A stretch of 64,000 bases of DNA from Mesorhizobium sp. B4-1-3 (GTDB lineage: Bacteria > Pseudomonadota > Alphaproteobacteria > Rhizobiales > Rhizobiaceae), in the NCBI RefSeq assembly GCF_006439355.1, contig NZ_VFTG01000001.1:532501-596500 (forward strand). Direction: 5' to 3'. The translations under genes and the position numbers were made by a program. This document shows, one piece after another, positions 1 to 11,475 of this stretch. Numbering within the stretch: position 1 is the stretch's first letter; each line of letters begins with the position of its first letter. The notes below the pieces were generated by a model that was not told the origin of the DNA, did no database searches, and worked only from the letters and a program-made list of their open reading frames with translations.

Positions 1-771
1 ATGACGCAGAAGCTGATCAAGCTTCTCGCCTCCGACGTCGATTTTCAGTCGCGCATTTCGCCGGCCGACCGCCTCGAGGTCCTGTTCTCGCAGCCCGACG
101 GCGACGACCAGACCTCCGACAATTCCGACCTTCTCTATGTATCGGCGACCTTCGGCGGCCAGACGAAGAATTTCTACCGCTTCCAGATGCAGGACGGCAG
201 CACCGACTATTTCGACGAAAACGGTTCGAGCGCCCAGCAGTTCCTGCTGCGCAATCCGCTGCCCGCCGGCAAGTTCCGCTCTGGCTTCGGCGCGCGGCGG
301 CATCCGATTCTGGGCTACGTGCGCATGCATACCGGTGTCGACTGGGCGGCGCCCATCGGCACGCCGATCATCGCTGCGGGCAACGGCGTCGTCGAGAAGG
401 TCGGCTGGGCCGGCGGCTACGGCAAGCAGATCATCATCCGCCACGCCAATGGCTACGAGACCTCCTACAATCACCAGAGCGCTTTCGCCAAGGGCATCGA
501 GCCCGGGATGCGCGTGCGCCAGGGCCAGGTGATCGGCTATCTCGGCCAGACCGGTCTCGCCACCGGTCCGCATCTTCACTACGAGCTGATCGTCAACGGC
601 ACCAAGGTCGACCCGATGCGCGTGCGCCTGCCGGTGGGCAAGGTGCTGAAGGGCGACGATCTCGTTGCTTTCAAGCGCGAGCGCGAGCGAATCGACGATC
701 TTCTGAAGCAGGAAGACGGCAACGCGCTGAAGGTTGCCAGCGCCAAGACGGATTCGCAGCTTCCGAATTAG
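1..771 (+). CDS. M23 family metallopeptidase (LytM/peptidase M23), 5' truncated by window edge
   Basis: Zinc endopeptidase expected to cut peptidoglycan cross-bridges in the periplasm, or to activate amidases. The visible 256 residues hold the M23 core: a GFGARRHPILG segment, the zinc motif HTGVD (H110, D114) and HLHYE (H191, H193), followed by a charged C-terminal tail. The first visible codon is an ATG exactly at the window edge, and relatives carry a long N-terminal region with a membrane anchor, so this is very probably only the C-terminal part of a longer gene. It ends 18 bp before the convergent MFS gene. The family call is firm; whether it is an active hydrolase or an EnvC/NlpD-like activator is open, though the zinc ligands look intact. 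Confidence 0.9.
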   Translation: MTQKLIKLLASDVDFQSRISPADRLEVLFSQPDGDDQTSDNSDLLYVSATFGGQTKNFYRFQMQDGSTDYFDENGSSAQQFLLRNPLPAGKFRSGFGARRHPILGYVRMHTGVDWAAPIGTPIIAAGNGVVEKVGWAGGYGKQIIIRHANGYETSYNHQSAFAKGIEPGMRVRQGQVIGYLGQTGLATGPHLHYELIVNGTKVDPMRVRLPVGKVLKGDDLVAFKRERERIDDLLKQEDGNALKVASAKTDSQLPN

Positions 772-788
772 TCGCGTGACTATTGAAC

Positions 789-2342
789 CTATTCGCCCGA
801 ATCGTCGCCTTGTTGCCGCCAGGGCGACGCCTGCCCGGGAACGGTGAGCCAGGCAACGATCGATGACAACACGCAAAGCAATGTCGTGATAGCGGCGACC
901 GCGGCAAAAGCCGAATCGTTTGCCCTAATCCGCAATGCATCGAGATTGGCCGCCAGCCCGGCCGCAGGAGGCTCGCCGAAACCGGGAATGCCGGCAGGGT
1001 TGCCGGTCACTCGCGCATAGACGAAAGCCGCCAGCGAGCCCATTGCCGCCACCGCGATCAGCCCGCCGACGCGCGAGACGGCATTGTTGATGCCTGACGC
1101 AGCCCCCGTATCCTGGTCTTCGACCGAGGTCATTACCGCCGTCGACAGCGGCGACACCACAAGCGCCATTCCAAGCCCCATCAAGGCCATCAGCGGAAAG
1201 GCCCCGGTCCAGAAACGATGGACGCCGGCATGAGAGAGCAAGGCGAGCCCGGCGAAGGCGATGGCGACGATGAAGCTGCCGGCGGCGATCGGCAGACGCG
1301 GACCGATCTTGTCGGACCACTGGCCGACCGCTCCCGATAGCAATGCGATCGATGCCGACAATGGCAGGAAGATGAATCCGACCTCGGCCGAGCTCAATCC
1401 CCAGCCTGCGATCAGGACCATCGGCAGGTAGAAGAGATTCGCCGACAGCGCGAAATAGAGGAAGAAGGTCGCCAGATTGGCGCCGGCGAAAGCGCCGATG
1501 CGAAACAGGCCGAGATCGATCATCGGCTCGCGCCGCCAGCGCTCGTAAAGGATGAAGACGAAAAGCAGGACGACGCCAGCGACGATCGCCGGCCCGGCCA
1601 TCATCCCGCCGCCCTCGGCGTTCATCGCCGTCAATCCATAGGCCAACGATCCGAACGCCAGCGTCGCCAGCGCCGCACCCCCGAGATCGAGGCTGCGCTT
1701 TTCAGTCGGCTGGTCGGCCGGCACCTTGGCCAGAAGCAGATAGATCGAGATCAGTCCAAGCGGCAGGTTGATGGCGAAGATCGCGCGCCAGACCCCGTTC
1801 CCGAAAGTCGTCAAGACGAAGCCGCCCAGAACGGGACCGAGCGCCGTGGTCAGCGCCGACGCGGCGGCCCAGATGCCGATGGCCCGACCGCGCTCCTTCT
1901 TCGGATAGGCTTTGGCGATGATGGCGAGGCTGCCCGGCACCATGATCGCCGCGCCGATGCCCTGGATGGCGCGGAAAGCGATCAATATGGCCGGGTTGGG
2001 CGCCACCGCGCAGGCGAGTGAAGCCGCGATGAACAGCGCGATGCCGGTCACGAAGGCGCGCCGCAATCCAAACCGGTCGCCGGCGGCGCCCCCCGCCAGG
2101 ATGAGCGCCGACAGCGTCAGCGCATAGGCGTTGGAAATCCACTGCGCCTCGGCCAGGCTGGCGCCGAGATCAACGCGCAATGCGGGCATCGCGATTGCCA
2201 GGATCGAGCCGTCGATAAAACCGAGCGCCGAGGCGAGGATCGCCGCCACCAGGACGAATTTCCGCCGCGTCTGAGGACAGAATGTACCGTTCGCCCGCGT
2301 GGGCGAATGCTTATCGGCAATGGTTTCGTTCGCGGATGACAT
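789..2342 (-). CDS. MFS transporter, DHA2 (EmrB/QacA) family drug exporter
   Basis: A 517-residue proton-driven inner-membrane exporter with about 14 hydrophobic segments, as in the DHA2 branch. Visible family motifs are GDRFGLRRAF (motif A, loop 2-3), AFRAIQGIGAA (motif B) and ALGPVLGGF (antiporter motif C). The N-terminal 26 residues are hydrophilic and precede the first membrane segment. The start ATG has an AGGGA stretch just upstream. No periplasmic adaptor (EmrA-like) gene is adjacent, so it probably works alone. Substrate cannot be inferred; multidrug or small-metabolite efflux is the family norm. It is convergent with the M23 gene, and the upstream spacer carries a degenerate palindromic repeat. 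Confidence 0.9.
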   Translation of the reverse strand: MSSANETIADKHSPTRANGTFCPQTRRKFVLVAAILASALGFIDGSILAIAMPALRVDLGASLAEAQWISNAYALTLSALILAGGAAGDRFGLRRAFVTGIALFIAASLACAVAPNPAILIAFRAIQGIGAAIMVPGSLAIIAKAYPKKERGRAIGIWAAASALTTALGPVLGGFVLTTFGNGVWRAIFAINLPLGLISIYLLLAKVPADQPTEKRSLDLGGAALATLAFGSLAYGLTAMNAEGGGMMAGPAIVAGVVLLFVFILYERWRREPMIDLGLFRIGAFAGANLATFFLYFALSANLFYLPMVLIAGWGLSSAEVGFIFLPLSASIALLSGAVGQWSDKIGPRLPIAAGSFIVAIAFAGLALLSHAGVHRFWTGAFPLMALMGLGMALVVSPLSTAVMTSVEDQDTGAASGINNAVSRVGGLIAVAAMGSLAAFVYARVTGNPAGIPGFGEPPAAGLAANLDALRIRANDSAFAAVAAITTLLCVLSSIVAWLTVPGQASPWRQQGDDSGE

Positions 2343-2415
2343 GAGATCCCTGCTTATCCCCCTCGTGCGGGCGCAACAACAAGCCAGAGCATCGCTGTCC
2401 TTGAAACCAGACGAC

Positions 2416-2450
2416 AGAGCATGATGCCGAAAGTACGAAGCGGTTTTCGG
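2416..2450. repeat. Degenerate copy of the GCATG-type intergenic palindrome
   Basis: AGAGCATGATGCCGAAAGT followed by AAGCGGTTTTCGG matches the left arm and inner core of better-preserved copies at 8071-8119 and 63759-63802. The right outer arm is lost here. It sits in the 186-bp spacer between the MFS gene and the TMEM175 pseudogene. Confidence 0.5.
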
Positions 2451-2528
2451 ACTCTTTGACTCAGCACCGGATCGCGAGGTGGCTCAGTCCTGATGCAAAC
2501 CGCCGGTGGCGTGCTAGGTTCCACCATC

Positions 2529-3174
2529 ATGCGTGAGAGGGAAGCCATGAAGCGGCCGCTCGTCGGCGGAAGGGCGCGGACGCATCGTCGGCATAACCGA
2601 CGGCGTCTTCGCCATAGCGCTGACCTTGATCGTGTTGGAGATCAGGGTGCCGTCGCGTGAGGCGGTGCACTCGGAAGGCGAACTGGTTGCCGCGATCCTG
2701 GCGCTGGCGCCACGGTTCCTGACCTATGCGCTGAGTTTCCTGACGCTCACCATCTTCTGGTTCGTCCAGCAGGCGCAGCATGGCCTGATCGCGAGATCGG
2801 ACCGCAGGCTGGCGACGCTCAACCCGTGCTTTCTTGCCTTCATTCGCGCTGCTGCCATTCTCGACCGATCTGCTGGCCGATTTCCTGGAATTCAGGATCG
2901 CGGTGCTGGTCTACTGGCTGAACCTGCTGATGCTTGGCGCCGCGCTGTTTTCGAGCTGGTGGTATGCCGACAGGAACGGCATGATCGCCGAGGATGTCGA
3001 CGCGGAGATGCGGCGCACCGTCTACAGCGCATCGTCAAGGCGCAGGTCCTGTGGGCGGTCGGCGCGGCGCTTTGCCTGATCACGCCGCTGCTCAGCATCG
3101 TCTTCATCCTGCTGGTGCAGCTTATCTACGCCGCCGCGCCGCGCAGCTCACTGCTGCGTAAACTCATCGGTTGA
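2529..3174 (+). pseudogene. TMEM175-like (DUF1211) potassium channel, frameshifted pseudogene
   Basis: Translating piecewise reconstructs a TMEM175-family membrane protein of about 215 residues, but three frame changes are required. The first frame, from ATG 2529, reads MREREAMKRPLVGG. Near 2570-2580 it must shift to give GRIVGITDGVFAIALTL, which resembles the family's selectivity-filter helix, then APRFLTYALSF and TIFWFVQQ. Near 2830-2845 it shifts again to give LLPFSTDLLADFLEF and the following membrane segments, and near 3030-3045 it returns to the second frame for the final helix and TGA at 3172-3174. No single frame has a start, the filter helix and the C-terminus together. Either the gene is decayed or the assembly has indels. 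Its 3' end overlaps the convergent L,D-transpeptidase gene by about 27 bp. Confidence 0.75.
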
Positions 3175-4692
3175 GGTCCCGCCAACCTCCGCGATTGTTG
3201 CTCCGCCGACGAACTCCACCGTGACGCCCGGCGACACAAGCTTGGCGAGCTCGCGTGCATCCCAGTTGGTCAGGCGCACGCAGCCATGGCTCTCGGTCTT
3301 GCCGATCTTGGAGGGGTCGGGCGTACCGTGGATGCCGTAGGTCGGCTTGTCGAGCGCGATCCAGACCGAGCCGACCGGACCGTTCGGTCCCGGCGGGACG
3401 GTGAGGATCTTGTCGTTCTGGCCCTGCTTGAAATTGATGTTCGGGTTGTAGGTGTAGTTCGGGTCGAGCGCGATGCGCGAAACAGCATGGATGCCGGTCG
3501 GCGACGGCGTGTCGGCCGAGCCGATGGTCGCCGGATAGGCCGCGACCAGCTTGCCGCCGCCATCATACGCATAGACTTCCTTCTTGGTCTTGTCGGCGAC
3601 GATACGCGTTACCGGCGTCGAGACCAGCTTGCCGAAATTGGCGACCTTGATCATCGTGCCGGGGCGATTGAAGTCAACGCCCTTGTTGATCGACTTCAGA
3701 TAGGTCTCGTCCATGTGGAAGCGCTCGGCCAGCGCCTCGGTGACCGAGGTGTAGCACATGCAGTTGAGCTTGGCCTTCTGGCTGTAGTCCTCGGGGATCG
3801 AGGCGACGTAAGGGCCGGCCACATCTTCCGGCGTAATCGTATAGCTGGCAAAGGGGTCGCCGCCCGACTGGGCAAGCGCCGCCTGGATGCCGACGGCATC
3901 GGTGGATTTCAGATTGGTGCCGTTTATTTCGTTGTAGGCGGCCAGCGCCTTGTCGACATTGGAGCCGAAGCGCCCGTCGATCACGCCCGGCGAAGCGCCG
4001 CCGCGATCGAGCAGCACCTGCAGCGCGGCGACGTCCTGGCGCACCCCGAGCGACAGTGACGGATCGACCGCGGCCTTGCCGCCCGTGTTGGGCGGCAGCG
4101 ACGGCTGGGCGTCCGGGTTTGTCTGCAGCACCTCGCCCTGGCCCGGCTGCTCCGGATCGATCGACGCCTCGTTCAGCGGCTGGCGCTTGATGGTGTTGGA
4201 CTTCGGCGCGTCCGGATAGGTGGTGGCGTAGCCTTCATCATTGTTGGGCGCCGGCGGATAGGCATCGACGGAATTGTCGCCGTTGGAATCGTATTCATCG
4301 ACCGGCGGCGGGATGACGCGGCCGTTCTCCTCCAATTGCCGGCGGCGGAAGCGGGCCATGTCCTCGGGATTGTCGAGATAATAGCGGTCGTCGTCCTCGG
4401 CCGGCGCGCGGCCGAGTTCCTGCATGCGCATCTGCCGGTGCAGCGCGCGGCGGTCGAGCCTGCTCCCCGGCGGCTGGATGGCGATCACCTTGCCGGTGTC
4501 GGCATCGACCAGCACGCGGTTGCCCCTGGCATCGTAGTAGATGTCGATATTGCCTTCCTGCGCCAGCATCAGCGCGCCGCGCTGGGCGGGCCTCGTCGCC
4601 TGCACCGTTCCATCCACACTCGGCATGGCGAACGCACTGGAGGACACCAGCCCGGCCGCAAGTGCCGAAAGGGAAAAGATCAAGCGCAGCAT
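3148..4692 (-). CDS. L,D-transpeptidase (YkuD) with peptidoglycan-binding domain, secreted
   Basis: A 514-residue exported enzyme forming 3-3 cross-links in peptidoglycan or attaching proteins to it. Order: signal peptide (residues 1-22, ending SSAFA), a charged proline/asparagine-rich region to about 210, a PG_binding_1-like domain around 217-257 (VIDGRFGSNVDKALAAY), a middle region, and a C-terminal YkuD domain with HGTPDPSKIG (H455) and SHGCVRL (catalytic C471). It is longer than minimal YkuD enzymes because of the N-terminal extension. Such enzymes are abundant in Hyphomicrobiales, whose polarly growing walls are rich in L,D cross-links. Its stop lies inside the 3' end of the TMEM175 pseudogene. 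The call is firm; the exact reaction is not determined. Confidence 0.93.
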   Translation of the reverse strand: MLRLIFSLSALAAGLVSSSAFAMPSVDGTVQATRPAQRGALMLAQEGNIDIYYDARGNRVLVDADTGKVIAIQPPGSRLDRRALHRQMRMQELGRAPAEDDDRYYLDNPEDMARFRRRQLEENGRVIPPPVDEYDSNGDNSVDAYPPAPNNDEGYATTYPDAPKSNTIKRQPLNEASIDPEQPGQGEVLQTNPDAQPSLPPNTGGKAAVDPSLSLGVRQDVAALQVLLDRGGASPGVIDGRFGSNVDKALAAYNEINGTNLKSTDAVGIQAALAQSGGDPFASYTITPEDVAGPYVASIPEDYSQKAKLNCMCYTSVTEALAERFHMDETYLKSINKGVDFNRPGTMIKVANFGKLVSTPVTRIVADKTKKEVYAYDGGGKLVAAYPATIGSADTPSPTGIHAVSRIALDPNYTYNPNINFKQGQNDKILTVPPGPNGPVGSVWIALDKPTYGIHGTPDPSKIGKTESHGCVRLTNWDARELAKLVSPGVTVEFVGGATIAEVGGTSTDEFTQQ

Positions 4693-4832
4693 GGGGGTCC
4701 AACTCTCCGGTCGACGAGGCTCCTGGCGGGCGAATCTTCGCCAGCAAACCAGTCACGCAAATTAAGGTTCCAATATGAACCGGGCATGAAGATGGCGGTT
4801 TTCCGGCGTTTCACAATGATACCGAACGAATG

Positions 4833-5192
4833 TCAGCGCAGCCCCAGTTCCCCGCGTACCAGTTTCGTCAGCTTCAGCACCACCAGGCGATGGCTCTCAC
4901 GCAGATAGTCCCTGAGTGCCGCATCATTCATGCTTTGGCTTGTCTGACGCTGGATCCATTTCATGCCTCGCGAGGCGAGATAAGGCGCCGGCCGGCAGCC
5001 TGGCTGATCCTTCAGCACATCATAAGCCATCTCGGAACATTTGAAGGTGACGAACAGCCCGCAGCCCTCGTTCCAGCCGCCGATGGCGAACACCTTGCCG
5101 CCGACCTTCCAGACATGGGCGCCGCCCCACTGAACGACATGAGTCGTGGCGGGCAGCGATGCGCAGAAGCCGTTGTAATCGTCGAGCGTCAT
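4833..5192 (-). CDS. MmcQ/YjbR family protein
   Basis: A 119-residue cytosolic protein with the YjbR/CyaY-like fold signature: start MTLDDYNGFCASLPATT, then WKVGGKVFAIG, LFVTFKCSE and the C-terminal LRESHRLVVLKLTK. YjbR proteins are often labelled DNA-binding by structural similarity, but their cellular role is not established. Length is normal. It stands alone between the L,D-transpeptidase and clpB on the same strand and is separated from clpB by a terminator-like hairpin, so it is probably its own transcription unit. Confidence 0.85.
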   Translation of the reverse strand: MTLDDYNGFCASLPATTHVVQWGGAHVWKVGGKVFAIGGWNEGCGLFVTFKCSEMAYDVLKDQPGCRPAPYLASRGMKWIQRQTSQSMNDAALRDYLRESHRLVVLKLTKLVRGELGLR

Positions 5193-5250
5193 CGAGTCCT
5201 TCCAGCCATTCGAATCGGCAGCCGATTATGCGCAATCACCGGGAATAACA

Positions 5251-5283
5251 AAGCGCGCCGCACCAGTCCGGTGCGACGCGCTT
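5251..5283 (-). terminator. Rho-independent terminator of clpB
   Basis: Two 14-nt arms (5251-5264 and 5270-5283) pair with one mismatch around a 5-nt loop. Read on the minus strand, the stem is followed by TTTGTTATT. It begins 26 nt after the clpB stop codon. Confidence 0.75.
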
Positions 5284-5308
5284 CGCGTTCATTGAACGCT
5301 CGACCCGA

Positions 5309-7915
<2,607 letters not shown>

Positions 7916-8007
7916 ATGCGTCTCCTTCCATCACCGGCCCGCTTTGCGGCACCGGATCAGATTGCGGTGACGGACCCGCTCATAGAGCCGAGCCCTGTTC
8001 AGCCGAG

Positions 8008-8036
8008 ATATGGTGTATGGGGTACGGTCCCTCAAG
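8008..8036 (-). promoter_or_regulatory. Candidate RpoH (sigma-32) promoter of clpB
   Basis: On the minus strand, CTTGAG (8036-8031), a 17-nt spacer, then CCATAT (8013-8008). This fits the alphaproteobacterial heat-shock form CTTGAA-N16/17-CCATAT-like and sits about 90 nt upstream of the ClpB start codon. The match is seen in sequence; activity is inferred. Confidence 0.65.
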
Positions 8037-8070
8037 ACGCCTTGATGTCGATCAAAGCAGAATATTCCAC

Positions 8071-8119
8071 TGCATGTCGCCCCGGAAGTGCAAAGCGGTT
8101 TGAGGGCGAGCGACATGCA
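8071..8119. repeat. GCATG-type intergenic palindrome
   Basis: Outer arms TGCATGTCGC (8071-8080) and GCGACATGCA (8110-8119) are perfect inverted repeats. Between them is a core CCGGAAGTGCAAAGCGGTTT resembling that of the copies at 2416 and 63759. It lies between the DUF4167 terminator and the clpB promoter. Confidence 0.7.
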
Positions 8120-8144
8120 TCGAGCAAGCAGCGCACGAACGAAA

Positions 8145-8168
8145 ACGGCGGAGATTGCTCTCCGCCGT
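8145..8168 (-). terminator. Rho-independent terminator after the DUF4167 gene
   Basis: Perfect 10-bp stem (ACGGCGGAGA / TCTCCGCCGT) with a 4-nt loop, followed on the minus strand by TTTTCGTTCG. It begins 27 nt after the DUF4167 stop codon, so it should close the lysC-side operon before clpB. Confidence 0.8.
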
Positions 8169-8194
8169 CTGCAATGCCTGGATTGGCGTCCGGA

Positions 8195-9211
8195 TCAGTT
8201 GTTCGCGTCGGCGGACACAGGCTCGCCAGGAGCTTCGCTGGCAACGGGCGCCGGCTCGTCGGCAACCGGCTCGTTCGCCCGGTCCGCTTTCTCGGCCGGC
8301 TTGGCGCTGGCGTGGTCGCCATTGCTCGCCGCGTTGCGCGTTTCGCCCGAATTTTCAGCGCTGGCAGCTTCCGGGCTCAAGCTCTCCGGCTGGTCGCCCT
8401 GCTCGCCATTGCCGGCCTGCTCGGCATAATTGCCACGCGGGCGCCGCGGACGCCGCGGACGCCGACCGCCGCCGGCATTGTCCATGGCGGCTTCGTTGAG
8501 CTCGGCCTGAGCAGCGAGCGCGGCCGGCGAGAAACTGTCGAACTGCGGCGCCTGCTCACCCTGGGAGCCGGCCTCGTCGGTCGCCTCGTTGCGGCGATTC
8601 TGATCGAACTGCTGGCCGCCCTGCTCGCCGCGCTGGCCATTTTCGCCACGTTGACCGTTCTGGCCATAGCCGCCATTGCGGCGGTCGCGATGCCGGTCGC
8701 GGCTGTTGTTGTCGCGCTGCCCCCCGTCACGCTGACCACCGTCGCGGCGACTGTTGTTGTCGCGTCCATTTTCCTGGTTGTAGGCGAGTTCCGCTGGCGT
8801 GCCTTCGATGACCGGCTGCGGCCCGGAGCCGTGCGCCGGCGCCCCGGCGCCATTGCCGGCATTGTCGAACTCGTCGCGGTCCTCATCGAGATCGTCATCG
8901 AACTCTTCGCGGTTCTGCGGAACGTTCTGGATCGGCATCTGCGCCTGTGCGGCGGCAATGATGCGATTGTAGTGTTCGGCGTGCTGGAGATAGTTCTCGG
9001 CCATCACCCTGTCGCCGGAGCTTTGCGCGTCACGGGCGAGTGCGGCGTATTTTTCGGCGATCTGTTGAGCCGATCCGCGGATCTTCACGTCCGGGCCGTT
9101 GCTCTCGTAAGTGCGGGTCAGGGGATTCGGCCCCTTGCGGTTGTTGTTGTTGCCACCGCCGCCATTGTTGTTGCGACCGCGCATGCGCCTGTTCTGCTGT
9201 TGTGGCCTCAT
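8195..9211 (-). CDS. DUF4167 domain-containing protein, R/G/N/Q-rich
   Basis: A 338-residue protein. The start MRPQQQNRRM at 9211 is chosen over an in-frame ATG 39 nt upstream because GAAGAGAG precedes it at good spacing. The N-terminus is RG/N-rich (RRMRGRNNNGGGG), followed by the conserved DUF4167 block (about 30-95: RTYESNGPDVKIRGSA, QQIAEKYAALARDA, MAENYLQHAEHY). The remainder is low-complexity, with GGQRD, NGQRGE and RPRRPRR repeats and an acidic, alanine-rich tail. Function is not established in the literature I know. Its place directly downstream of prmC and prfA, and its RGG-like composition, suggest RNA or ribosome association, which is inference. The repetitive DNA opens long spurious frames on the other strand. 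Confidence 0.9.
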   Translation of the reverse strand: MRPQQQNRRMRGRNNNGGGGNNNNRKGPNPLTRTYESNGPDVKIRGSAQQIAEKYAALARDAQSSGDRVMAENYLQHAEHYNRIIAAAQAQMPIQNVPQNREEFDDDLDEDRDEFDNAGNGAGAPAHGSGPQPVIEGTPAELAYNQENGRDNNSRRDGGQRDGGQRDNNSRDRHRDRRNGGYGQNGQRGENGQRGEQGGQQFDQNRRNEATDEAGSQGEQAPQFDSFSPAALAAQAELNEAAMDNAGGGRRPRRPRRPRGNYAEQAGNGEQGDQPESLSPEAASAENSGETRNAASNGDHASAKPAEKADRANEPVADEPAPVASEAPGEPVSADANN

Positions 9212-9515
9212 TAGACTCTCTTCATAGTGAATTTTCGAAAAACTCTTCACGAACGGAGGCGCTCATGCAGCCAGCCGTTTCGTTTCTTCACCGGCGTTCG
9301 CCCGCATCAATTGCGTTGGCGCCACGTGCCATCCTGTTCCGGTTACATCACTTGCCGGATGATTCCCGCACGAAGCTTGGGCGTCGTTTGCGCAAGAAGG
9401 CAGCTATTTCCAAGGAAAACCGAATCGCTGGGAGCACTGCCTGCTTCGTCTCATCCGGTTGAGCCGGACCCTAACCGCATTCCCCTGTATTGCCAAGCGG
9501 TTTTTTCGCGCTGCA
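9212..9515. other. 304-bp intergenic region between prmC and the DUF4167 gene
   Basis: No convincing gene. It holds the ribosome-binding site of the DUF4167 gene, an AT-rich TTTTCGAAAA palindrome close to that start, and a weak hairpin (TCCGG/CCGGA arms, 9454-9468) downstream of prmC. An independent promoter for the DUF4167 gene could lie here but I cannot identify one with confidence. Confidence 0.5.
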
Positions 9516-10394
9516 TCAGGGCTTTCGCCGCTCGAACACCAGAACTCTGTCGTTGCCGCCGAGGTCCCGGTAGGCTGCGGCCAGCCCATAGCCGACTGCC
9601 GCGAATATCTCGGTGACCTCGTTTTTCTGCGTGTGGCCGATCTCGACCGCTACCTTGCCTTGCGCTTCCAGAAATCCTGCCGCCTCGGCGGCGATGACCC
9701 TATAGGGTTCCAAACCATCCGCGCCTCCGTCCAGGGCCCGGCGCGGGTCGAAATCGCGGACCTCGTCCTGCAGATTTCCGATCTCTCCCCTCGGTATATA
9801 GGGAGGGTTCGAGGCAATTACATGGTAGCGGCCCGAAACTTTTTCGAACCAGTTGGAATTCAAGGCCTTGAAGCGCTCGCCGAGCCCCAGATTCCGGGCA
9901 TTTGCGGTTGCGGTCGCCAATGCGCCGGGCGAAATGTCGACGCCCGTCGCGGTCGCCGCCGGAACGGCGCCAAGCAGGGCCAGCGCGATGGCGCCGGTGC
10001 CCGTGCCAAGATCGAGAATGCGGCATTCGCCAAGCCTTTCGGCCGTCGCCCGGGCGAAGGGCAGGACGGCGTCGACCAGCGTCTCGGTGTCCGGCCGGGG
10101 TTCCAGCGTCTCCGGCGATAGCGACAGGCGCAAACCGTAGAATTCGCGGTAGCCGAGGATGCGGTGCACCGGCTCGCCTGCGACGCGACGCCTCAGGGCC
10201 GCTTCAACGGCCGAAAGCGCCTTCGGACCCACCTCGTGCCCCGGCTCGGCGATCGCCTGGGTGCGGGTCGTGCCGGAGAAATGTTCGACGATCAGCCGGG
10301 AATCGAGCGCCGGATCGTCGATACCGGCGGCGGCCAGACGCTGGCGCGCCGCCCTGAGCAGAGGCCCGAGCGCGGCGGGCAGTCGATCAGCCAT
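9516..10394 (-). CDS. prmC: Peptide chain release factor N(5)-glutamine methyltransferase PrmC/HemK
   Basis: A 292-residue SAM-dependent enzyme that methylates the glutamine of the GGQ motif of release factors, raising termination efficiency. An N-terminal helical substrate-binding domain (1-80) precedes a Rossmann domain with [10 protein letters not shown] (127-136) and the catalytic NPPY motif (196-199). Its start overlaps the end of prfA by 8 bp, so the enzyme and its substrate are translationally coupled. Standard length and order; the call is secure. Confidence 0.97.
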   Translation of the reverse strand: MADRLPAALGPLLRAARQRLAAAGIDDPALDSRLIVEHFSGTTRTQAIAEPGHEVGPKALSAVEAALRRRVAGEPVHRILGYREFYGLRLSLSPETLEPRPDTETLVDAVLPFARATAERLGECRILDLGTGTGAIALALLGAVPAATATGVDISPGALATATANARNLGLGERFKALNSNWFEKVSGRYHVIASNPPYIPRGEIGNLQDEVRDFDPRRALDGGADGLEPYRVIAAEAAGFLEAQGKVAVEIGHTQKNEVTEIFAAVGYGLAAAYRDLGGNDRVLVFERRKP

Positions 10395-11466
10395 CGAGGC
10401 TCATATCGGCTAACAGCTTCGACTGATGGTCGGCAATCAGCGCATCGATCACCTCGTCCAGCTCGCCCATCATCACCCGGTCGAGCTTGTAGAGCGTGAG
10501 GTTGATGCGGTGGTCGGTAACGCGCCCCTGCGGGAAATTATAGGTGCGGATGCGTTCCGACCGGTCGCCCGAGCCCACCTGCGATTTTCGCGACGACGAG
10601 CGTTCTTCGTCGGCCCGGCTGCGCTCCAGGTCATAGAGCCGAGCCCTCAGGATCTGCATGGCGCGCGCCCGGTTCTGGTGCTGCGACTTCTCCGCCTGCA
10701 CCACCATGATGCCGGTCGGCAAATGGGTGATGCGCACCGCCGAATCGGTAGTGTTGACGTGCTGGCCGCCGGAGCCCGAGGCGCGCATCGTATCGATGCG
10801 GATATCCTCCGCCCGGATTTCGATATCGACCTCTTCCGCCTCGGGCAGCACGGCCACCGTCGCGGCCGAGGTGTGGATGCGCCCGCCGGCTTCGGTCTCC
10901 GGCACGCGCTGGACGCGGTGCACGCCGGATTCGAACTTCAGATGCGCGAACACGCCCTTGCCCGACACCGAGGCGATGATTTCCTTGTAGCCGCCGACCT
11001 CGCCATCGCTGGCCGACACAACCTCGAAGCGCCAGCCGCGCGAGGCGGCATAGCGCTCATACATGCGAAACAGGTCGCCGGCGAACAGGGCCGCCTCGTC
11101 GCCGCCGGTGCCGGCGCGGATTTCAAGGATGGCGTTCCTCTCGTCGGCCGCGTCCTTGGGCAGAAGCAGGATCTGGATGTCCTTCTGCAGCGCCTCGATG
11201 CGGCCCTCGACCTCCGGCAGGTCCGCCTCGGCCAGCGCCCGCATGTCGGCGTCGGTCGCCTTGTCGGCCAGCATCGCCTCGAGGTCCGCCTGCTCCTGCT
11301 CGGCGGCGCGCAACGCTCGGATCTTGCCCACCATCTCCTGGATGTCGGCATATTCCGACGCCATCTTGACATATTGATCGGCGGCGGGCCCGGCCGCCAT
11401 CTGCGCTTCGAGCATATCGAAACGCTTGACGACTTGATCCATACGGTCGCGGGGCAAGTTGATCAT
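10387..11466 (-). CDS. prfA: Peptide chain release factor 1
   Basis: A 359-residue RF1 that recognises UAA/UAG and triggers peptide release. The GGQ motif is at 233-235 within [14 protein letters not shown]. The codon-recognition tripeptide position reads PET (189-191) in [15 protein letters not shown], a PxT form; this P-x-T form and the absence of the RF2 SPF motif assign it to RF1. It begins 10 bp downstream of the ptsP stop and overlaps prmC by 8 bp, consistent with a ptsP-prfA-prmC operon. Confidence 0.97.
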   Translation of the reverse strand: MINLPRDRMDQVVKRFDMLEAQMAAGPAADQYVKMASEYADIQEMVGKIRALRAAEQEQADLEAMLADKATDADMRALAEADLPEVEGRIEALQKDIQILLLPKDAADERNAILEIRAGTGGDEAALFAGDLFRMYERYAASRGWRFEVVSASDGEVGGYKEIIASVSGKGVFAHLKFESGVHRVQRVPETEAGGRIHTSAATVAVLPEAEEVDIEIRAEDIRIDTMRASGSGGQHVNTTDSAVRITHLPTGIMVVQAEKSQHQNRARAMQILRARLYDLERSRADEERSSSRKSQVGSGDRSERIRTYNFPQGRVTDHRINLTLYKLDRVMMGELDEVIDALIADHQSKLLADMSLDG

Positions 11467-11475
11467 AACAGAGGG

